The notes beneath the pieces were generated by a model. That model searched no databases and had not been told where the DNA came from. It saw only the letters and a program-made list of their open reading frames with translations. This document shows, in pieces, positions 1 through 8,700 of a stretch of 64,000 nt of DNA (positions are counted from its first letter, which is position 1; each line of letters starts with the position of its first letter). The stretch comes from UBA826 sp045564655 (GTDB taxonomy: Bacteria > Chloroflexota > Dehalococcoidia > Lucifugimonadales > UBA826), in contig JBJLGX010000020.1 of the NCBI GenBank assembly GCA_045564655.1, positions 130,332-194,331 on the forward strand, given 5' to 3'. The translations under genes and the position numbers were made by a program.

Positions 1-1
1 T

Positions 2-898
2 ATTATTCAACCGGCAGGTAGTGGAACTTTACAGTCTCAAATAGATGATTTAAAAAAGAAACTTGATGCCGAAGGTCTTTTTGATCATTCAAGAAAACGT
101 ACTTTACCTAATTATCCTGTAAAAATAGGAATTGTTACCTCTGAGGATGCAGCAGCATGGGGAGATATAAAACGTACGATAAGTACCAGGTTTCCATTAG
201 TTGAAGTAATCCTAGCGCACACTTTAGTGCAAGGAGATAAAGCCCCGAGATTAATATCGGAGGCACTTTATGAACTTAACAAATTGCCGGATATAGATGT
301 AATAATTTTGGCTCGTGGAGGAGGTTCTCCCGAAGATTTAATGCCATTTAATGATGAGCTTGTAGCACGGGCTATTTTTTCGTCTTTAGTTCCGGTTGTT
401 ACAGGTATTGGTCATGAAGACGATTGGACTATTTCTGATTATGTAGCTGACTTTCGAGCCGCTACCCCAACAGCGGCATCTGTTGCAGTTGTTCCAGACT
501 TTGTAAAAATTAGTGAGTCCATTGGGGTTATTCAAGGAACTTTGAATGACCGGATACAGAATATAATTAGTGAAACAAATTCACGACTTAAATTAACTGT
601 TTCGGAATTGAATGTTAATTTGCCAGATTTTGATAATGATAAATTAAAGTTAGATGATCTTGTTTCAAAGGCCTCTAATTCAATAAATCATGTAATTAGT
701 TCCCGGAGTGATGCCTATAAAAGAATTTATGGCAATTTACATTTAATGTCTCCGCAAGCAACATTAGAAAGGGGATATTCGATTGTCCATAAACCTATTA
801 GCAATAAAGTGATTACTAAAAAATCTGATGTCACTTCAGGTGATTTGTTGAAAATAACTATTTCAGATGGGGACATTGATGTAGTTGTTGAAGATTGA
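2..898 (+). CDS. xseA: Exodeoxyribonuclease VII large subunit, 5'-truncated by window edge
   Basis: Large subunit of ExoVII, which degrades single-stranded DNA to short oligonucleotides in the cytoplasm with XseB. The open frame runs from base 2 without a start codon, so the N-terminal OB-fold lies mostly outside the window. The visible part opens with IIQPAGSGTLQ, followed by the catalytic-domain signatures KIGIVTSEDAAAWGDI, ARGGGSPEDL and GIGHEDDWTISD, all characteristic of XseA. A helical region and the C-terminal ERGYSIV stretch follow. The TGA stop lies 27 nt before the xseB start, so the two subunits are co-transcribed in the usual order. Identity is secure; only the missing N-terminus is unknown. 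Confidence 0.95.
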   Translation: MIQPAGSGTLQSQIDDLKKKLDAEGLFDHSRKRTLPNYPVKIGIVTSEDAAAWGDIKRTISTRFPLVEVILAHTLVQGDKAPRLISEALYELNKLPDIDVIILARGGGSPEDLMPFNDELVARAIFSSLVPVVTGIGHEDDWTISDYVADFRAATPTAASVAVVPDFVKISESIGVIQGTLNDRIQNIISETNSRLKLTVSELNVNLPDFDNDKLKLDDLVSKASNSINHVISSRSDAYKRIYGNLHLMSPQATLERGYSIVHKPISNKVITKKSDVTSGDLLKITISDGDIDVVVED

Positions 899-925
899 GT
901 GTTTTTAAATGGAGGAAAATATAAT

Positions 926-1147
926 ATGGATAACCATGAAGATCTTACTTTTGAGAGATTAATGTCTGACCTGGAAAAATGTGTAATGCAATTAGACGAA
1001 GGCGGGATTTCATTGGATAAAGCTGCTCAAATATATGAAGAAGCAATGAAATTTGCAAGTTTAGCAAGTTCTAGGCTATCTGATGCAGAAATTAAAATAA
1101 CTAGTATTAAAGAAAAATATAAGAAATCTATTGATTCTGATACTTAG
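926..1147 (+). CDS. xseB: Exodeoxyribonuclease VII small subunit
   Basis: Small helical subunit (73 aa) of ExoVII, partner of the preceding large subunit. The family signature is present: LTFERLMSDLEKCVMQLDEG followed by a second helix (SLDKAAQIYEEAMKFA). I start it at ATG 926 because a strong GGAGG lies at 911-915, about 10 nt upstream. A GTG at 899 would add nine residues and put that Shine-Dalgarno inside the gene. Length is typical for XseB. The gene ends 10 nt before the end of the convergent FAH gene. Confidence 0.93.
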   Translation: MDNHEDLTFERLMSDLEKCVMQLDEGGISLDKAAQIYEEAMKFASLASSRLSDAEIKITSIKEKYKKSIDSDT

Positions 1148-1157
1148 ATCAAATTAT

Positions 1158-2066
1158 TTATACTTTTACGACTGTGTTTTCTAATATCCCAATAGATGAT
1201 ATTTCGATTTTTACGACGTCCCCTTCTGCTAGAGTAAAATCTGGAGAAGGCACTATAGATGTTCCTGTTAAGACGGTTGTGAAGTCGGGAACAGTGTTAC
1301 TTCGTTGAAGCCAATCTGATATTTCTTCGCAAGTTCTTGCCATTTCACTAGTTGATGTAGTTCCTGAAAAAACTTTCTTATTTGCCCTAACGATCGTACA
1401 TGTAACTTCTAAGTTGTGTGGGTCTTTAATAGTATCTGTACTAACAAAGCATGGTCCTATTGAGCAACTTAGGTCATATAATTTAGCCTGAGGTAAATAT
1501 AACGGATTTTCTCCTTCTATAGATCTACTACTCATATCATTTCCGATCGTATATCCAATTATTTCTCCCCTAAATATAACAAAAGCTAATTCGGGTTCTG
1601 GTACATCCCAAGTAGAATCAGATCTTATTCCTAAATCTTCAAAAGGCCCCATACATCTATCTTCTGTAGATTTAAAAAACACCTCAGGGCGATCTGCTTG
1701 ATATATATTGGAATATATATCAGGAGTATCACTTTCTCTCCGTCTTTCAAGTTCACTACTCTTGTAGGTAACTCCAGCTGCCCAAACCTCTGGAGGATCA
1801 ATAGGTCGATCGATTTGGTAATCTCCATTTTTTGTTCTGGAATCCTTTAAGATTCGTTCTAATGATAGTATTTCTGGATTTCCATCAGCTAATATTTTTT
1901 TAGTTAAATCATCTAAAGGAATTCCTGATATATGGGAAAGCTTTATTAAATTTCCCAAGTCGTCTATTTCTTCTTCTACAGAAGTTATATTTTCAATTAC
2001 TCCATCTTTAGTTTCCACTCCAATTATAGGTAACCCGTATATGGTTTCTATTCGATAGTATTTCAA
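1158..2066 (-). CDS. FAH-family enzyme, AraD1-like (2-keto-3-deoxy sugar acid dehydratase type)
   Basis: 302-aa fumarylacetoacetate-hydrolase-fold protein. The N-terminal half is variable. The C-terminal catalytic half carries the acidic metal-binding motif PEPELAFVI and the run SSRSIEGENPLYLPQAK, which is typical of the AraD1 subgroup (2-keto-3-deoxy-L-arabonate dehydratase-like) rather than classic fumarylacetoacetase. Metal-dependent cleavage or dehydration of a 2-keto acid is therefore expected, but the substrate is inferred. The start is TTG (2064-2066), with AGGAG about 7 nt upstream on the minus strand. It stands alone, convergent with xseB and divergent from pyrG. A second, more distant FAH protein lies at 21571-22338. 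Confidence 0.85.
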   Translation of the reverse strand: MKYYRIETIYGLPIIGVETKDGVIENITSVEEEIDDLGNLIKLSHISGIPLDDLTKKILADGNPEILSLERILKDSRTKNGDYQIDRPIDPPEVWAAGVTYKSSELERRRESDTPDIYSNIYQADRPEVFFKSTEDRCMGPFEDLGIRSDSTWDVPEPELAFVIFRGEIIGYTIGNDMSSRSIEGENPLYLPQAKLYDLSCSIGPCFVSTDTIKDPHNLEVTCTIVRANKKVFSGTTSTSEMARTCEEISDWLQRSNTVPDFTTVLTGTSIVPSPDFTLAEGDVVKIEISSIGILENTVVKV

Positions 2067-2177
2067 GCTATAACTCCTAAATTATTAGTATGTTTGAATG
2101 AATTGTATCTTTATTTTAGTTAAATTTGTACTACCTATCATTTAGGTTTTTTGAATTTGACACAGGGTAAACACCAA

Positions 2178-2207
2178 TTGACACCTTTCGTTATCTGTTC
2201 ATATACT
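2178..2207 (+). promoter_or_regulatory. Sigma70-type promoter of pyrG
   Basis: Perfect -35 TTGACA (2178-2183), 18-nt spacer and -10 TATACT (2202-2207). The transcript should start near 2214, giving a leader of about 40 nt before ATG 2255. The in-frame TTG at 2207 overlaps the -10 box, so it cannot be the start if this promoter is used. Confidence 0.8.
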
Positions 2208-2254
2208 TGAGCGGATATGGCAATTTGTCTCAGTGCAGATTTTTTTGGAGTGAT

Positions 2255-3877
2255 ATGACTAAATTTATTTTCATTACTGGTGGTGTAGTTAGTTCCGTAG
2301 GGAAAGGTGTATGTGTAGGATCTATTGGTAGGATATTAAAAGATCGAGGCCTTTCTGTTTCTTTAATGAAACTAGACCCTTATTTGAATGTTGATCCTGG
2401 AACTATGTCTCCATATCAACACGGAGAAGTTTTTGTTACTAATGATGGGAGTGAAACAGACCTAGATTTAGGGCACTATGAAAGATTTGTAAATGTTGAC
2501 TTAGGAAAAGCTTCTAATACAACAGCAGGTCAAGTGTACAGTGATGTTATATCTAGAGAAAGACGAGGAGAATTTTTAGGTGGAACAATACAGGTTGTTC
2601 CTCATGTAACAGATTCTATAAAAGCTAAAATGTTGAATCTTGCCGAAGAAACTAAAGCAGATGTTATTGTTGTTGAAGTTGGCGGAACTGTTGGGGATAT
2701 TGAAGGCTTGCCTTTTTTGGAAGCTATCCGGCAAATGAGAAATGAGGTGGGTAGTAATAATGTTTTTTATATCCACTTAACCTTTTTGCCTTATATAACA
2801 TCAACATCTGAGTTAAAGACTAAACCTACTCAACATAGTGTTAGGGAATTGCGGGGTATAGGGATACAGCCTGATGCTATTATATGCAGAAGTGATCATG
2901 ATGTGCCCGAAGATCTCAGGCGTAAAATAATGATTCATTGTGATGTGCCTATTGAAGGCGTTCTTATGTTGCCCACTGTATCAACTATATATGAGGTTCC
3001 TTTAATACTAGAAAAACAAGGAATGGGGAACTTAATTAAAGATACGATGTCTCTCAAAACAAAAAATGATGATGTGACCCTTTCGGATGACTGGAAAAAT
3101 CTTGTTTCAATGATTAAATCAGATAAAGATCATATTAAAATATCTGTTGTTGGGAAATATGTAGATTTACATGATGCGTATATCTCTGTTAAGGAAGCGT
3201 TAATACATGCAGGAATAAAGTATTCTCGCAATATTGAAATTAAATGGGTTGATTCTGAGAATATCGAAGAAGATGGTCCTGAAAAATATTTGAATGATTC
3301 AGCGGGTGTTGTTGTCCCAGGTGGATTTGGATATAGAGGGGTCGAGGGCATGATTTCAGCTGTTGAATATTGTCGTATAAATGACGTGCCTTACCTAGGC
3401 CTTTGTTTGGGCATGCAAGTCATGGTCATTGAAGCTGCTAGGAGCCTTTTGGATAAAAAATCTGCTAATTCTACAGAATTTGTACAGGATACTCCTGATC
3501 CTGTCATTCATATTATGGAAGATCAAAAAAATATAACTGACAAAGGTGGAACAATGAGGTTGGGAGGTTATCCTTGTGATCTTGTTAATGGAACTATTGC
3601 ATCTAGAGCATATGGGTCTTCCAAAAATACCATTATGGAGAGACATAGACATAGATTTGAATTCAATAATTTATACAGAGAAGATTTAATGTCTGTGGGC
3701 CTTAAGCCGTCCGGGATTTCACCTGATGGCACATTAGTAGAGATTGTAGAATATTCTAACAATGAATTTATGCTTGGGACTCAATTTCATCCAGAATTTC
3801 TCTCTAGGCCTACAGAACCGCACCCTATTTTCAGTGAATTTGTTAGCGCGATAGTGAATAAGAGTCAAAAATTATAA
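2255..3877 (+). CDS. pyrG: CTP synthase
   Basis: Makes CTP from UTP using ATP and glutamine, the last step of pyrimidine nucleotide synthesis. 540 aa, the usual length. The N-terminal synthetase domain opens with TKFIFITGGVVSSVGKGV (P-loop) and contains LDPYLNVDPGTMSPYQHGEV. The C-terminal class I glutamine amidotransferase domain carries PGGFGYRG, the nucleophile elbow LGLCLGMQ and the catalytic His-Glu in GTQFHPEFLSRP. ATG 2255 is chosen because TGGAG precedes it at 2246-2250 and a consensus promoter ends at 2207. One family oddity: the P-loop reads GKGVCVGSIGRIL, with Cys-Val where Leu/Ile/Ala are common. Monocistronic: a separate promoter precedes rho. Confidence 0.98.
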   Translation: MTKFIFITGGVVSSVGKGVCVGSIGRILKDRGLSVSLMKLDPYLNVDPGTMSPYQHGEVFVTNDGSETDLDLGHYERFVNVDLGKASNTTAGQVYSDVISRERRGEFLGGTIQVVPHVTDSIKAKMLNLAEETKADVIVVEVGGTVGDIEGLPFLEAIRQMRNEVGSNNVFYIHLTFLPYITSTSELKTKPTQHSVRELRGIGIQPDAIICRSDHDVPEDLRRKIMIHCDVPIEGVLMLPTVSTIYEVPLILEKQGMGNLIKDTMSLKTKNDDVTLSDDWKNLVSMIKSDKDHIKISVVGKYVDLHDAYISVKEALIHAGIKYSRNIEIKWVDSENIEEDGPEKYLNDSAGVVVPGGFGYRGVEGMISAVEYCRINDVPYLGLCLGMQVMVIEAARSLLDKKSANSTEFVQDTPDPVIHIMEDQKNITDKGGTMRLGGYPCDLVNGTIASRAYGSSKNTIMERHRHRFEFNNLYREDLMSVGLKPSGISPDGTLVEIVEYSNNEFMLGTQFHPEFLSRPTEPHPIFSEFVSAIVNKSQKL

Positions 3878-3884
3878 ATAGCAG

Positions 3885-3912
3885 TTACATTTGTATGTGT
3901 GTGTGTTATAAT
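3885..3912 (+). promoter_or_regulatory. Promoter of rho with extended -10
   Basis: Consensus -10 TATAAT at 3907-3912 preceded by TG one base upstream (3904-3905), an extended -10. The -35 is weak (TTACAT, 3885-3890; spacer 16). Predicted start is near 3919, giving a leader of about 150 nt before the rho start codon. Confidence 0.65.
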
Positions 3913-3919
3913 TTACGTA

Positions 3920-4031
3920 GTTCATACACGAACTGACCGCTTTAGAAATCCCAAACTATTATTATCTGAAACGATGATAGTAATAAGATTGCTGAAATCC
4001 CCTAATTATTAAATAAGTGCACATTTTGTGC
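3920..4031 (+). promoter_or_regulatory. Structured rho leader: two palindromes and a hairpin
   Basis: Three inverted repeats lie between the rho promoter and the gene: GTTC-N6-GAAC at 3920-3933 (at the predicted transcript start), a 10-bp stem with two G-U pairs at 3957-3966/3973-3982 around the loop TGAAAC, and GCAC-N5-GTGC at 4019-4031. The octamer GAAATCCC occurs on both sides of the hairpin. rho is autoregulated in other bacteria, so a control leader is plausible. Function is inferred. Confidence 0.5.
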
Positions 4032-4070
4032 TTTAAATGTAAATATAAAATTTGATTGGTGATTGATAAA

Positions 4071-5339
4071 ATGAATTTGGCTGAACTTCAAGAAAATACT
4101 GACGAGCAATTGTTAGAGATTGCAATTAAGGCAGGTGCTGTTGAAGAAGGGGCTACCCCTAGGCGCTTAGATCTTATGCGGAAAATATTTAAAGTTTGTA
4201 CTGATAATGATGAAACGATTATTGCGGTTGGCATCCTTTCAATACTTAGTGAAGGATATGGGTTTTTAAGGCAAAATGGTGAGCAGAGGGGTTCCGGTGA
4301 TGTGTACGTGTCTCAATCGCAAATACGTAGATTCAATCTTAGAGCAGGAGATTACTTACAAGGTGATGTGAGGCCTCCAAAAGATGGCGAACGTTACTTT
4401 GGGTTAGTTAAAGTTCAGGAAGTTAACGGTATGGATCCTGCTGAATCAAAATCTAGACCAAAATTCGAGTCCTTAACGCCAGTTTTTCCTGATGTAAGAA
4501 TTGTTTTGGAGACAGGGCAAAAAGAATTATCGACAAGGTTAATGGATATTGTTTCACCTGTAGGTAGAGGTCAAAGGGGTTTAATAGTAGCTCCTCCAAA
4601 AGCAGGGAAAACTACAATTTTGAAAGATATAGCTAACGGTATTACTCAAAACCATCCAGATATACACATAATGGTAGCTTTAATTGGCGAGAGGCCGGAA
4701 GAAGTTACTGATATGAGAAGATCTATAAAGGGAGAAGTTTTTAGCTCTACTTTTGATGAGCCGGTTGAGGACCATTGTCGGGTTGCAGAGTTAGTTTTAG
4801 AAAGATCTAAAAGGTTAGTTGAGGCAGGGGAACATGTTGTTATATTGCTTGATAGCATTACAAGATTAACCAGAGCTTATAACCTGTCTGTTCCAAGTAG
4901 TGGTAGAACCTTGTCAGGAGGAATGGACCCTATTGCACTTTATCCTCCTAAGCGCTTCTTCGGTGCAGCGAGGAATACTGAAGAGAAAGGGAGTCTTACT
5001 ATATTAGCTGCTTGTCTTGTAGATACTGGGAGTAGGCTTGACGATGTGGTTTATGAAGAATTTAAAGGTACTGGTAATATGGAAGTCCATCTTGACAGAA
5101 GGATGGCTGAAAGGAGAATGTTCCCGGCGTTAGATATTTATAAAAGTGGTACGCGCCGAGAGGAATTACTTTTATCTGAAGAAGTATTGAAGCAAGTCTG
5201 GTTATTGAGAAGAATGTTAACTATGATTGATTCGGATTCTAACAACAACAACAATAATGAAGCCATGGAAAAGTTACTTGAACGAATGAAAAAATCAAAA
5301 GATAACAACCATTTCCTTGCAGGTCTTGGAAAAGATTAA
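4071..5339 (+). CDS. rho: Transcription termination factor Rho
   Basis: Hexameric RNA-dependent ATPase that terminates transcription. 422 aa. N-terminal RNA-binding region, then the cold-shock/OB primary RNA site (about residues 40-110) containing SEGYGFLR and DVYVSQSQIRRFNLRAGD. The ATPase core has Walker A APPKAGKTT, Walker B VILLDSITRL, and the Q/R-loop segment TLSGGMDP. The C-terminus carries an Asn-rich patch (SNNNNNNE) not usual in short Rho proteins. The start is placed at ATG 4071, with GGTGA at 4058-4062; upstream TTG 4056 and GTG 4059 are possible. Preceded by its own promoter and flanked on both sides by the same two palindrome types. Confidence 0.97.
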   Translation: MNLAELQENTDEQLLEIAIKAGAVEEGATPRRLDLMRKIFKVCTDNDETIIAVGILSILSEGYGFLRQNGEQRGSGDVYVSQSQIRRFNLRAGDYLQGDVRPPKDGERYFGLVKVQEVNGMDPAESKSRPKFESLTPVFPDVRIVLETGQKELSTRLMDIVSPVGRGQRGLIVAPPKAGKTTILKDIANGITQNHPDIHIMVALIGERPEEVTDMRRSIKGEVFSSTFDEPVEDHCRVAELVLERSKRLVEAGEHVVILLDSITRLTRAYNLSVPSSGRTLSGGMDPIALYPPKRFFGAARNTEEKGSLTILAACLVDTGSRLDDVVYEEFKGTGNMEVHLDRRMAERRMFPALDIYKSGTRREELLLSEEVLKQVWLLRRMLTMIDSDSNNNNNNEAMEKLLERMKKSKDNNHFLAGLGKD

Positions 5340-5342
5340 TAT

Positions 5343-5420
5343 GTTCAATGTACGAACGTTAAATTTTAAAATTAATCCTTCAAAATACGTTCATTATATG
5401 AACAATTGCACCTATTGTGC
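5343..5420. repeat. Cluster of three inverted repeats downstream of rho
   Basis: GTTCAATGTACGAAC (5343-5357), GTTCATTATATGAAC (5389-5403, perfect arms of six) and GCACCTATTGTGC (5408-5420). The last is followed by TTTT and could act as a weak terminator (4-bp stem). The same two motif types occur upstream of rho. They could be operator sites or small RNA hairpins; the sequence does not decide. Confidence 0.55.
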
Positions 5421-5461
5421 TTTTGGTCTAAATCGGTTTAAAATTTAGGTGCATTTACGTA

Positions 5462-5491
5462 TTGACAACATAAAAATGCGTGAATTATATT
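5462..5491 (+). promoter_or_regulatory. Promoter P1 of the surface-layer gene
   Basis: TTGACA (5462-5467), 18-nt spacer, TATATT (5486-5491). Predicted start is near 5498, giving a leader of about 290 nt. Confidence 0.7.
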
Positions 5492-5590
5492 TTTTGTACC
5501 TTCATTTTTAAAGATGAAAAATTAAATATTAAGGTATGTTAAAGATTTGTAAATAAACGTGTGAAAAGGCTATTTTGCCTGATTAATGCC

Positions 5591-5620
5591 TTGACAATAG
5601 GCATGCACGTGGTGTACAAA
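5591..5620 (+). promoter_or_regulatory. Promoter P2 of the surface-layer gene
   Basis: TTGACA (5591-5596), 18-nt spacer, TACAAA (5615-5620). Predicted start is near 5627, giving a leader of about 165 nt. With P1 this makes a tandem promoter, as expected for a very highly expressed surface protein. Confidence 0.6.
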
Positions 5621-5628
5621 TCATAGAG

Positions 5629-5784
5629 CCCAAAATATATTGGGACAGTATCGCTTGCTCTTTTGCTCGCGATTTAAAAATTAAATAGGAATTTAGATTA
5701 GCACCCAGGTTGAAAATACCGGGGCTTTTCGAATTTATAAATTTGGGAATTAAAAAATTTAGACCCGCACCATTTCAAGGGGGT
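5629..5784 (+). promoter_or_regulatory. Structured mRNA leader before the surface-layer gene
   Basis: Hairpins visible by eye: CCCAA/TTGGG (5629-5633/5640-5644), ATCGC/GCGAT (5650-5654/5669-5673), and CCC-A-GGT/ACC-GGG (5704-5710/5718-5723), the last followed by CTTTTC and so resembling an attenuator. ACCC at 5763-5766 can pair with GGGT at 5781-5784 inside the Shine-Dalgarno. No known riboswitch class is recognised. A regulatory role is inferred. Confidence 0.45.
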
Positions 5785-5790
5785 AACGAA

Positions 5791-8700
5791 GTGAAGAATG
5801 CATTAAAATTCATGAGCATTGGCTTAGTGATGGTAGTTCTGCTTATGTCGCAGTGGACCGTTAACGAGTCAAGAGCCGAAGCAGCCACGATTGCTGAAGA
5901 TAAAGTATCGTGGATGAATACTAGCGCGACAGTGCAAAAGCACTATTCGCCTGGTCCTACAGGCTCTGAAACAGGAGCAACCTCATCTGCCAGTTTCTGG
6001 TTGAGAGACTCTGCTCTAGACACAACAAAGACTGCGTCTACAACGTGGTACTTTAATAACAACTCTGGAAGTGACATAGGGATAGACAGTGAGTTTACTC
6101 TATTCTCCGCTTCTACAACCCCTATCATTAATAGCAGTACTACATGTATTGCTTATAATGGTGCTACTTGTGGTGGTATTCAGGAAGGTGGTACTGTGGC
6201 TAGTTCTACAAGCACCTTTAGTACTACTAACACAGCTAGTACATCGTTATCAGCTATAACTGTTACATCTTCTGCAACAGGTACAACAAACACTTTCTCA
6301 GAGCTTGTTGGCTGGAACAAAGATAACGCGGTTTTTAAGAACAAATCTACAATTAATGGTTCTTCAACCGTTGTAGCTGTTTATTCTTATAACATTGTTG
6401 ATACTTATGCTGGCTCTGCTGCTGGTAATAAAGTTGCGAAAGTAACGAGTACTTCGGACGCTGAAGGTGAATGGGTAAGCATTACTCAGGTAACTGCTCC
6501 TGGTTCTCTTTCAACAGATGACGAAGCTGATTATTACAACGGTAGTATTGTAATCAGTAAAGATGCTGGATCTACTACTTCCGGTGACGGTGCTGTTTGG
6601 GTTCAAGATGGTGATACCTTGACAGTTTCTTACTACGGTTGTGGTACTAGTTGTACTGATGCAGTGACATCAACTGCGGTTACGTCTTCTGCAACAGCTA
6701 CGATTGACTTTGCTGTACCAACAATTTCTGTTGTTGGCCCAGTAGATGGAACAATAACTAACGATAAAACCCCTGAATTTACATATACAGTTGCTGATGC
6801 TGCATCTGGATTTACAGCTACAGCACCTTTAACTTATGTATCTTCATTTGTTAATAACTGTAAAGCTTTATCTACAGAATATTCATATGCAGACCTCGGT
6901 TCTAAGTCTATGACTATTACGGTAGCGTTGACTCCAGGTACTAACTGGACAACTGCAGCTACTGGAACTTGTGACGGAGCTGGATCCAGGACTGGTGGTG
7001 GATTTGGTGTTGACGGTTCTACCGTAACAACAACTACTACAGGTACTTGGCACGGTTCTTCTACGAACTACAAGATTGTAGTTTCAGATATAGCTGGTAA
7101 CCAGAAGACTATTACTGGTAGTTCAGCTAACTTCACTATAGACTCAACAGCACCTAATATGACTTCTGCTGTAACAGGTAAGAAATATAGTGCTGATAAA
7201 GACACAGTTGCTCCTTATACTTTGACAGGCAACGATGCTAACGATAACTTCACAGTTAAAGTTGTATTCGATGAGTCATTGGGTGCATCTTCTGTTGAAA
7301 CCACAGACTTCACTGTTGATGGTGTTGTGCCAGCTACAGTAACTTTGGGTGGTAAGGATGAATTTACAGATCGACTTGTTTACTTAGGTATGGAGAATGA
7401 GATTGTTCATAACTCCAAGCCTGTTGTTAAGCTAGTTGGTGCGGTTACAGACAGAGTAGGAAACTCTCTGAATGACAAGCCATCTGGTGTTTCAACTGGA
7501 ACAGACAATAGTGGATCTGCTACTGACGGTATTGCTGACAAGGTTACAGCTACTGATGGAGTTAAACCTACTATTTCAGGTGCTGCTCTTGATGTAGACA
7601 TAATTAAGAAAGCTGGATCTTCTGTTCTTACATTTAACTCTGATGAGAATATGAAAGATAATTCCAATACTATAGCTGGAGTCTGCACTTGTGGTGTAGT
7701 TCTAGGTGGTGGCTCGGCAGGAACTGCTTCTTCAACTAAGTTAGCAGTATCCTTGACTAGCCCAACAGCTGGTAAAGCTACATTCAAGCAGGCTACATTC
7801 TCTGCTACTGGTATCTATGGAATCGTCATCAATGGTAAAGACGTTAATAATAACGTTGGAAACAGTGGCGGAACCAAAGTAACTAGTGAAGATGTAAGTA
7901 GTCAGTGGAGTGCTTCCACAACTGCTGGAACATCTAAAGCTGTTAAATTAAAGAAATGGCCATTAGCTGACCACGACGGTGACGGAACATTGCACGATGG
8001 TGTTAGTGTTACTGTTAACGGAGTTGCTTCTGCAGTAACAATGTCAGGAACTCCTATTGACTGGAGTGAAGCTGAGACGCTAACAATGACTTTCGTTGAT
8101 GCCATATCTAATACAGATACAGTTAAAATTACTTATTACTATGTCGCAGCTGCACAGGTTGTAGAGGTTGACATTAGTAAGCCTACTGTAAGTTCCTTCA
8201 GCCCTGCTGATGGTTCAAGCAGTCAGAATAGAAGGCCTATGATCGGTGTAACATGGGATGAAGATGAGTATGCTGGTGACACTTATACAACAGTGACACT
8301 AACAAAAGCTGAACTTACTGATCCTGCTGGTACAAAGACAGATGTTCTTGCAAATATGAATACTTCAGATAACAAGAACTTCTTCTACAGGCCTACTGCA
8401 GACCTTGCTTATGGAGACTTCGTATTAACAGTTAGTGCTAAAGACACAGCTGGTAATGAACAGGTTAACAAGACAGGTAGGTTTACAGTTAAAGCTAGAG
8501 CTTTGACAAAGGTTGCTTTGCTACCAGGTTGGAACTTAATTTCCATGCCAGGTACTCCAACTAATACTGCTATTAACACAGTAATGGATAGCGCTCCTAA
8601 GGTTGAAACTGTTTTGACCTACGATCCTACTGTTGCTGGTGGATGGTTGTCAGCTGTTAGAAATTCCTCTGGGGATCTAGCTGGTACGCTAGGAGCTGTT

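Larger units (their letters stand above)
5340..5790. other. Non-coding region between rho and the surface-layer gene
   Basis: The only stretch over 300 nt without a gene in the window (451 nt). From left to right it holds: two GTTC-N7-GAAC palindromes (5343-5357, 5389-5403), a GCAC-N5-GTGC palindrome (5408-5420), promoter P1 (5462-5491), promoter P2 (5591-5620), and a run of hairpins ending at a Shine-Dalgarno (AAGGGGGT, 5777-5784). A TTG-initiated extension from 5710 is open in frame. I reject it as coding because the signal peptide begins at 5791. Confidence 0.8.

Noticed and set aside
3568..3762. Minus-strand frames within pyrG
   Set aside because: Antisense shadows; pyrG itself is fully supported by family motifs.
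5710..5790. TTG-initiated N-terminal extension of the surface-layer protein
   Set aside because: The signal peptide starts at GTG 5791, directly behind AAGGGGGT; the extension would bury it, and the DNA there forms hairpins.
7407..7787. 126-residue minus-strand frame inside the surface-layer gene
   Set aside because: Antisense shadow of a Ser/Thr/Val-rich gene, with no start signal or family match.
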